In this document: piece by piece, positions 35,023-40,841 of the stretch
How the letters are laid out: each line of letters opens with the position of its first letter
Numbering within the stretch: position 1 is the first letter of the stretch
Source of the DNA: Clostridia bacterium
GTDB lineage: Bacteria > Bacillota > Clostridia > Oscillospirales > CAG-272
Assembly: GCA_017501245.1 (NCBI GenBank)
Contig: JAFVXI010000017.1
Location: 1 to 40,841, forward strand
Length of the DNA: 40,841 nt
Reading direction: 5' to 3'
The notes under the pieces: model-generated
Seen by the model: the letters and a program-made list of their open reading frames with translations, nothing else
Told to the model about the DNA's origin: nothing
The model's database searches: none
Program-made: the position numbers and the translations under genes

Positions 35023-38000
35023 TCACTTGATGCTGATCGTGAATGTGCCGGTGGCGGTTGATGCGTACAGCTTAACGGCTATATAGTAGGTGTTGCCTGC
35101 GGTGAGTGAATACGAGATAGAGAAGTCCCTGTCTCCGCCATTATCGTCGCTATGGGTCAGCTCGCTATGGCTTGCGCTGTATAGAGTGCCATAGGTGTCG
35201 AGGCTGCTCGCCGAGCTGATGGTATAGCTTTTCGTCGTCTCGGGGACGAATACGTAATATACGACCTGGCCGACGACGGAGACATTGACCGTGTAGGTTT
35301 GACCCGCCGTTGCTATGATCGCTCTTTCAAAGGACGAGCCGTCGTGAAGAGCGTTGTATTCCTCCTCTGTCATCCACCCGGCGTAGAGCGTTACGTCTTT
35401 TCCGGCGTAGAAGATTGAGGGAAGAGCGGCACCCTCGAGCAGCTCGTTGTCAAACCAGCCTAAAAATACGTAGCCATCTAAGGTCAGCTCGGGGAGGGCA
35501 ATCGCTGTTGAGCTCGTTATGCTCTCCGGCTCCTCTCTACCGTTTGAAACAAAGGTGTAGACGTATTCCTCACCGATATAACCCCAATAAACCGGTCGGT
35601 TTGAAGGATTCCAGCTTGTGCTCCATGCTTCGGGCTGAGCTGCCGCCTCACAGTAAATAATAAGCGACGTACATCTCGAAAATGCGCTGTCTTTCACGGT
35701 GGCGACGCCCTCGGGAATAACTATGCTCACAAGAGCCGTGCAGCCGGAGAATGCGTAAGAGTTAATGGTCATAAGACCTGCGGGCAGGCTTATATCCGTG
35801 AGAGCCGTGCAGCCGGAGAATGCGTAAGAGTCAATGGTCGTAAGACCTGCGGGCAGGCTTATATCCGTGAGAGCCGTGCAGCCGGAGAATGCGTAATAGC
35901 CAATGGTCGTAAGACCTGCGGGCAGGCTTATATCCGTGAGAGCCTTGCAGCCGGAGAATGCATAAGAGTCAATGGTCGTAAGACCTGCGGGCAGGCTTAT
36001 ACCCGCGAGAGCCGTGCAGCCCTGGAACGCCGAATAAGGAATAGACGTTATTCCGTCGCCAAGAGCTACCGACGTAAGGGTTGTGCATCTCTGGAATGCG
36101 CTTGAGCTCAGCTTCGTCGCTTGGTCTGAAACTATGACCGTTCTGATCGATTCGGGGATCGAATAAGTGTAGTAGGTGGTGCTGTAGCTGCCGGCGACCG
36201 AATAATGATATCCGCTCGTCGAGGACGTGCTGCTCTTATAGCCGAAGATATATCCGAAATGAGCCTGATATCCCGTAGCGGAGGGGGTTGCACCGATGAA
36301 GGGCAGCGTTATCTTTTCTAAGGCGGAGCAACCCGTGAAGACGCCGTCGCCAATGCTCGTAACACTGGCGGGGATGCTTATCTCGGAAAGAGACGAGCAA
36401 TTACGGAATGCATAGCTGTTGATGGCGGTAACGGTGGAGGGAATGCTTACCTCCTTAAGAGCCGAGCAGCCCGAGAAGGCGTAGGAGGGTATAGTCTTGA
36501 TGCCGCTGCCTATGACGACGCTCTCGAGCTTCGAGCAGCCCGAGAAGGCGTAGGATCCCAGGGTGGTAACGCCATCGGGAATAACTATGCTACGAATAGA
36601 CGAGCAGCCCGAGAAGGCGTAGGAGCCTATACCGGTCACCTTATCTCCGATAACCAGGTCGGTAAGGGACGCGCAGGATGAAAAGGCATTGTCGCCGATG
36701 CTCGTGATGCTATCGGGCAGGGAAACAGAGGTGAGACTCTTGCATCCGTAGAAGGTGTATTTTGCAACCGTGTTGCCGCCCCTGACTGTAACCTCGGTCA
36801 AGGAAGCAGGGATCAGAGTCGAGTTGTCGGAATACGTGCTTGCGCCGAAGATATATCCGAGATGAGTCTTGGTTGAATTAGCCGACTCTCCGGTGAAGGG
36901 GAGGGATATGGACTCAAGCGAGGAGCATTTTGAGAAGGCTCCGACACCTATCTCCCTGACGCTGTCGGGGATAAAGACCTCGGTAAGCGCCGCGCAGCCT
37001 CCGAATGCGGAATCCTCTATCTTGGTAACGGTGGTGGGAATAGCTATTTCCTCAAGAGAACTACAATTGTAAAAGGCGCGTGAGGGGATAGTGGTAATTC
37101 CGCTGCCGAGGGATACGCTCGCAAGAGCCGAGCAGCCCGAGAAGGCGGAGCCTCCGAGCTCGGTGACGCTGTCAGGGATGTCTATTTCAGCTAAGGAAAC
37201 GCAGCCCAAGAAGGCGCACGCTCCGATGGTCAGGACGCCCTCGCCGATCGTCACCTCCTCAAGTGCTGTGCAGCCCCGGAAGGCGTCGAGATTGATTGCT
37301 TGAACGCTGCTCGGGATAGCTATGCTCTCGAGCATAGAGCAGCCCTGGAATGCACAGTTGCCGATGCTGCCTATGCCCTCATCGAGCGTTATGCTCTTCA
37401 GAGTGGCGCATTTATAGAAGGCGTAGTTGCCGATGGCTGTCGAACTACCCTTTACGTTAACTTCTTCGAGCGACTTAGGGATCGCAAAGGTATAGTACGT
37501 GGCGCTACTGCTTCCGGAGCCGGAAACAATATAATGATAACCGCTCGACGAGGAGGTGCTTGTGGAATAGCCGAAGATAATGCCGAAGTGCGCCTGATAG
37601 CTGCTTGCAGAGGGGCTCGCTCCGACAAACGGCACGGTTATCGAAGAAAGAGAGGAGCAATTAGCGAATGCATAGGGGGCAATGCTTACAACGCTCTCGG
37701 AAATAACGATATCACCGAGGGCGGAGCATCCGTAGAAGGAATATGAGCCTATCTTCGTGATGCCGTCACCCAGCGATACGTCACTGAGAGCCTCACAGCC
37801 GTAGAACGCATAGCCGCCGACCGACTCTACGCTATCCGGGATAATAACCGAGGTAAGGCTCTTGCAGTTATAGAACGCATAATCGTTTACGGCTGCTACG
37901 CCTTCGGGAACTGTGACGTCGGTCACAAGCTCTCCGTTAAGATAAAGCCCGTGAGCATGATAGAGAGGATTTGAAGTGGAATTACCAAACGTGATGGCGC

Positions 38001-40841
38001 ACCAGGCGTCGATATCCGTGATATGCACCGCCGAAAGAGACGAGCATCTAGAGAATGCATATGCACCTATGGCAGAAACCTTCCTCGGGATGCTGATCTC
38101 TGTGATACCGGAGCCCGAAAACGCATAGTCGCCGATCGACGTGATCTCTTCGTTGAGATTTATCCTCGTGATGCCCGAGCAATTCTCGAAGGCACCGCAG
38201 TTTATGTATCCGCCGGTTACGGTAACCTCTCTGAGGCTTTCGGGGATGACGTAGCTTTTCGAGGTGGTGGTTGATGTACTTGAGCCATAGTAGCGCTGAG
38301 AGACCGTGACGCCGCCCACGTAGATCTCTTCGCCGAAAATGTAACCGAGGGGATACTGGTACGTGCTACTCGGAGTCTTTAAGCTGCCTCCTATGAAGGG
38401 CAGGGTGATAGACTCGAGCGAGCTGCATCCGAAGAATGCGGCGGAGCCGATGCTCTTAACGCTATCGGGGACGGTAACGCTCTTCAGCCCACGGCAATAG
38501 TTAAACGCTTCGCCGGCTATATGTGTCAAGGTTTCGGGGAGCGATAGCTCGGCGAGGGCATAGCAGCTGCCAAACGCCTTGCTTTCAATACGGCTGACGC
38601 TCGCACCGAATGAAAGCTTCGTAAGCGAAGAGCAAAGAATAAATGCTTCGGAATTGATGGTGGTAACGCCGTCGCCGATAACGACCTCGCTTAAGGCGCT
38701 GCATGAGTAGAAGGCGTTACTGCCGATCGCCTTGACGCCGTCGCCGATAACAACCTTCTTGAGATCCTTGCAATTTCTGAAAGCCATATCAGAAATGGAC
38801 GTTGCGTTATCGCTGATGATCACGGTGTTAAGCGACGAAGGTATTTTGTAGGTGTAGTAGGTGGTGCTGTTGCTGCTGGCGACCGAATAATGATATCCCG
38901 TCGTGCCGGAAGATGTAGTGCTTGTATAGCCGAAGATATAGCCGAAGTGCGAGGCGTACGACGATGCGTCGTTGCGCGATCCGACGAAGGGGATGGTGAT
39001 CTCGGCAAGAGAGGAGCAGCCCTCAAACGCACCTGTGCTGATCGATGAAACCCCGTCGGGGACGGTGATGGCCGTGATGCCCGTGCAGTTCAGGAATGCC
39101 TGAGCGCCTATGCTCGAGACGGCATCGCCGATCGATATATTTGTGAGAGTATTGCAATTCTCAAAGGCTTTTCCGAATATTGTACCGCCGTTAATATTGA
39201 CGGACTTGAGGTTTTTCGGTATATAGTAGGTCTTGTTTTCGCTGGCGGTCTGGTATATGGGGTCGCCACCGTCGTATTCGTCCGTGCCGAAGATATAGCC
39301 GAATCGAGCAGTGTAGGATGAGCTCGTATTCGTTAAGCTGCCTCCCACGAAGGGGAGCTCTATCTCCTCAAGCGAATAGCAGCCGCTGAAGGCGCCTGTT
39401 CCTATAGCTTCTACGCTGTCCGGTAGCTTAGCGCTCTTAAGCCTTACGCAGTTCTTAAACGCCTCGGCTGCGACGACCCTTACGGGGAGGGAATTATATT
39501 CGTCGAGGATCTCAATTTCGGTGGCGTATCTGTCGATCAAGCCGTCTGCTATGTAATAGGTGCCGTCATACGAGAGGGAATAATGAACGGTGGTTTCCCA
39601 TTCTGCCACCAGGGTGATATCCTCGGTAACGACGTGACCCGCAAATGACCACTTCTCACCGTCAACGAACCAGCCGAGGAAGGTGTATCCCTCGCGGGTG
39701 GGAGACTCGGGTCTTGTCGCCTTCTCCCCATCCTCAACCTCCTGGCTATCATAGGTCTCACGTCCTCCGTTCGTATCGAAGGAAACGGTAAACCTAGCGA
39801 CGTCAAGAAGCTCGGCAACCTGTGCCTCAAGCACTGCGATCTTAGCGACGTTAGTCGCATCGGCAGTTTGAAGTGCGAGGATCAGAGCGTTGATGGCATC
39901 TACGTCCTTTGCGTGGTTTTCGGTCAGAATGTTAATATTAGTTGTTATTTCGCTGTTGATCTGCTCGATCCTTGATGTATTGTCGGATATCCGAAGCTCA
40001 AGGTCTGCGACAGAGGTGATGTGCTCGCTTTGAAGAAGGGTGAGCTCATCTGCGAGCTCTTGTCCGTTAGCTTCGAGAGCCTCGACCGCTGCCTTGTAGT
40101 CGGCTTCAACCTTTGCGATAGCGTCGGCGTTGTCTTTGTCAGCCTTGTTCAGCGCCTCGAGATCCTTGGTGCGCTGAGCGGCAAGCTCGGCGAGAGCCTT
40201 TTCGTTTGCGGCGTTGGTAGCTTCGAGAGCCTCGACTGCCGCCTTGTAGTCTGCTTCGACCTTCGCGATAGCATCGGAATTCTCCTTGTCAGCCTTGTTC
40301 AGCGCCTCGAGATCCTTGGTGCGCTGAGCGGCAAGCTCGGCGAGAGCCTTTTCATTAGCGGCGTTGGTAGCTTCGAGAGCCTCGACCGCTGCCTTGTAGT
40401 CGGCTTCAACCTTTGCGATAGCATCGGCGTTGTCCTTGTCAGCCTTGTTCAGCGCTTCGAGGTCCTTGGTGCGCTGAGCGGCAAGCTCGGCGAGAGCCTT
40501 TTCATTAGCAGCGTTGGTAGCTTCGAGAGCCTCGACCGCTGCCTTGTAGTCTGCTTCGACCTTTACGATAGCATCGGCGTTGTCCTTATCAGCCTTGTTC
40601 AGCGCCTCGAGATCCTTGGCACGCTGAGCGGCAAGCTCGGCGAGAGCTTTTTCGTTTGCGGCGTTGTCTGCCTCAAGTGCCTCGACTGCCGCCTTGTAGT
40701 CTGCTTCAACCTTTGCGATAGCATCGGCGTTGTCCTTATCAGCCTTGTTCAGCGCCTCGAGATCCTCTGTGCGCTGAGCGGCAAGCTCGGCGAGAGTTTT
40801 TTCGTTTGCGGCGTTGTCTGCCTCAAGTGCCTCGACTGCCG
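35023..40841 (-). CDS. Giant BspA-type LRR surface protein, N-terminus cut off
   Basis: The frame ends at TGA 35025-35023 and stays open through the right edge, giving at least 1939 residues; the N-terminus is outside. A GTG at 39834 is not a credible start, because the coiled-coil coding continues in frame. Order from the N-terminal side: about five 50-aa helical repeats (to about 40081); another helical stretch; an InlB/Listeria-Bacteroides-type repeat (FTVSFDTNGGRETYDSQ...GYTFLGWFVDGEKW); a long series of BspA-like LRR_5 repeats (AFSGCTALTDISLP type) broken by six aromatic islands; a second GYVFLGWF domain; and a C-terminal beta domain like PPC (VVYYVFVPETTKSYTI...GNTYYIAVKLY). No LPXTG or anchor is at the C-terminus. 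It is probably exported and adhesive. Confidence 0.85.
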   Translation of the reverse strand, partial: AVEALEADNAANEKTLAELAAQRTEDLEALNKADKDNADAIAKVEADYKAAVEALEADNAANEKALAELAAQRAKDLEALNKADKDNADAIVKVEADYKAAVEALEATNAANEKALAELAAQRTKDLEALNKADKDNADAIAKVEADYKAAVEALEATNAANEKALAELAAQRTKDLEALNKADKENSDAIAKVEADYKAAVEALEATNAANEKALAELAAQRTKDLEALNKADKDNADAIAKVEADYKAAVEALEANGQELADELTLLQSEHITSVADLELRISDNTSRIEQINSEITTNINILTENHAKDVDAINALILALQTADATNVAKIAVLEAQVAELLDVARFTVSFDTNGGRETYDSQEVEDGEKATRPESPTREGYTFLGWFVDGEKWSFAGHVVTEDITLVAEWETTVHYSLSYDGTYYIADGLIDRYATEIEILDEYNSLPVRVVAAEAFKNCVRLKSAKLPDSVEAIGTGAFSGCYSLEEIELPFVGGSLTNTSSSYTARFGYIFGTDEYDGGDPIYQTASENKTYYIPKNLKSVNINGGTIFGKAFENCNTLTNISIGDAVSSIGAQAFLNCTGITAITVPDGVSSISTGAFEGCSSLAEITIPFVGSRNDASSYASHFGYIFGYTSTTSSGTTGYHYSVASSNSTTYYTYKIPSSLNTVIISDNATSISDMAFRNCKDLKKVVIGDGVKAIGSNAFYSCSALSEVVIGDGVTTINSEAFILCSSLTKLSFGASVSRIESKAFGSCYALAELSLPETLTHIAGEAFNYCRGLKSVTVPDSVKSIGSAAFFGCSSLESITLPFIGGSLKTPSSTYQYPLGYIFGEEIYVGGVTVSQRYYGSSTSTTTSKSYVIPESLREVTVTGGYINCGAFENCSGITRINLNEEITSIGDYAFSGSGITEISIPRKVSAIGAYAFSRCSSLSAVHITDIDAWCAITFGNSTSNPLYHAHGLYLNGELVTDVTVPEGVAAVNDYAFYNCKSLTSVIIPDSVESVGGYAFYGCEALSDVSLGDGITKIGSYSFYGCSALGDIVISESVVSIAPYAFANCSSLSSITVPFVGASPSASSYQAHFGIIFGYSTSTSSSSGYHYIVSGSGSSSATYYTFAIPKSLEEVNVKGSSTAIGNYAFYKCATLKSITLDEGIGSIGNCAFQGCSMLESIAIPSSVQAINLDAFRGCTALEEVTIGEGVLTIGACAFLGCVSLAEIDIPDSVTELGGSAFSGCSALASVSLGSGITTIPSRAFYNCSSLEEIAIPTTVTKIEDSAFGGCAALTEVFIPDSVREIGVGAFSKCSSLESISLPFTGESANSTKTHLGYIFGASTYSDNSTLIPASLTEVTVRGGNTVAKYTFYGCKSLTSVSLPDSITSIGDNAFSSCASLTDLVIGDKVTGIGSYAFSGCSSIRSIVIPDGVTTLGSYAFSGCSKLESVVIGSGIKTIPSYAFSGCSALKEVSIPSTVTAINSYAFRNCSSLSEISIPASVTSIGDGVFTGCSALEKITLPFIGATPSATGYQAHFGYIFGYKSSTSSTSGYHYSVAGSYSTTYYTYSIPESIRTVIVSDQATKLSSSAFQRCTTLTSVALGDGITSIPYSAFQGCTALAGISLPAGLTTIDSYAFSGCKALTDISLPAGLTTIGYYAFSGCTALTDISLPAGLTTIDSYAFSGCTALTDISLPAGLMTINSYAFSGCTALVSIVIPEGVATVKDSAFSRCTSLIIYCEAAAQPEAWSTSWNPSNRPVYWGYIGEEYVYTFVSNGREEPESITSSTAIALPELTLDGYVFLGWFDNELLEGAALPSIFYAGKDVTLYAGWMTEEEYNALHDGSSFERAIIATAGQTYTVNVSVVGQVVYYVFVPETTKSYTISSASSLDTYGTLYSASHSELTHSDDNGGDRDFSISYSLTAGNTYYIAVKLYASTATGTFTISIK
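35734..36078 (-). repeat. Five 69-bp near-identical LRR-coding repeats
   Basis: Copies start near 35734, 35803, 35872, 35941 and 36010, exactly 69 bp apart, and the inner ones differ at only a few bases. Each codes for 23 residues of the type GLTTIDSYAFSGCTALTDIS. Nucleotide-level identity, unlike the rest of the LRR region, points to recent tandem duplication. Confidence 0.9.
40081..40841 (-). repeat. 150-bp tandem repeats coding a coiled coil
   Basis: The period is exactly 150 bp (starts at 40081, 40231, 40381, 40531, 40681 and 40831). Each unit codes for 50 residues, including DKDNADAIAKVEADYKAAVE and KALAELAAQRTKDLEALNKA. The charged, alanine-rich pattern predicts a long alpha-helical stalk. 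The copies differ mainly at synonymous sites. The array leaves the window on the right. Confidence 0.92.

Noticed and set aside
36869-37746. Plus-strand frames opposite the LRR gene
   Set aside because: They arise from the regular repeat coding on the other strand; no start signals or known folds.

Overview
The window looks like a chromosomal piece of an anaerobic, low-GC-lineage Gram-positive (Bacillota, class Clostridia), probably an uncultured gut relative of the Oscillospirales or Christensenellales. The main evidence is the SCIFF ranthipeptide with its radical-SAM maturase, a near-universal clostridial pair. It is backed by the Clostridia-style F-type ATP synthase operon with a sodium-type c subunit, a TPP-riboswitch-controlled ThiT, the methionine gamma-lyase-like protein, many oxygen-sensitive Fe-S proteins and a BspA-type leucine-rich-repeat surface protein. 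No rRNA, tRNA, integrase, transposase or CRISPR was seen.

Layout. 1-180: three 44-bp tandem repeats and a terminator. 227-3195 (minus): perfect-consensus promoter, scfA (48 aa), internal terminator, scfB, and a translationally coupled Orn/Lys/Arg decarboxylase-fold gene. 3253-8461 (plus): M20 amidohydrolase, PHP-domain protein, glycerate kinase, DUF368 membrane protein (candidate undecaprenyl-phosphate translocase) and a DUF4830-type protein. 8677-11066 (minus): a 31-aa cysteine-rich membrane micropeptide and topoisomerase III. 11213-16590 (plus): nucleoside salvage operon tdk-deoC-deoD-deoB-cdd-pdp, with an array of short palindromes between deoC and deoD. 16744-24284 (plus): complete ATP synthase operon atpZ-I-B-E-F-H-A-G-D-C. 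24406-26454: HAD phosphatase and PLP enzyme. 26666-27541: TPP riboswitch and thiT. 27604-28426: two-domain lipoprotein. 28597-34932: divergent AraC regulator and a five-gene redox operon (U32-family Fe-S protein, three different QueG-like double-[4Fe-4S] proteins, one Gfo/Idh/MocA dehydrogenase). 35023 to the right edge (minus): a giant surface protein whose reading frame stays open to the window end.

How the genes work together. The deo block turns (deoxy)nucleosides into bases and pentose phosphates, which deoB and deoC carry into central metabolism. The atp operon makes a rotary ATPase whose c subunit carries two membrane carboxylates, as in sodium-coupled rotors. The AraC-controlled operon is the best candidate for an undescribed pathway: five overlapping or tightly packed genes, four of them cysteine-rich redox proteins, with a sugar-type dehydrogenase and its own regulator. 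Its substrate cannot be read from the sequence.
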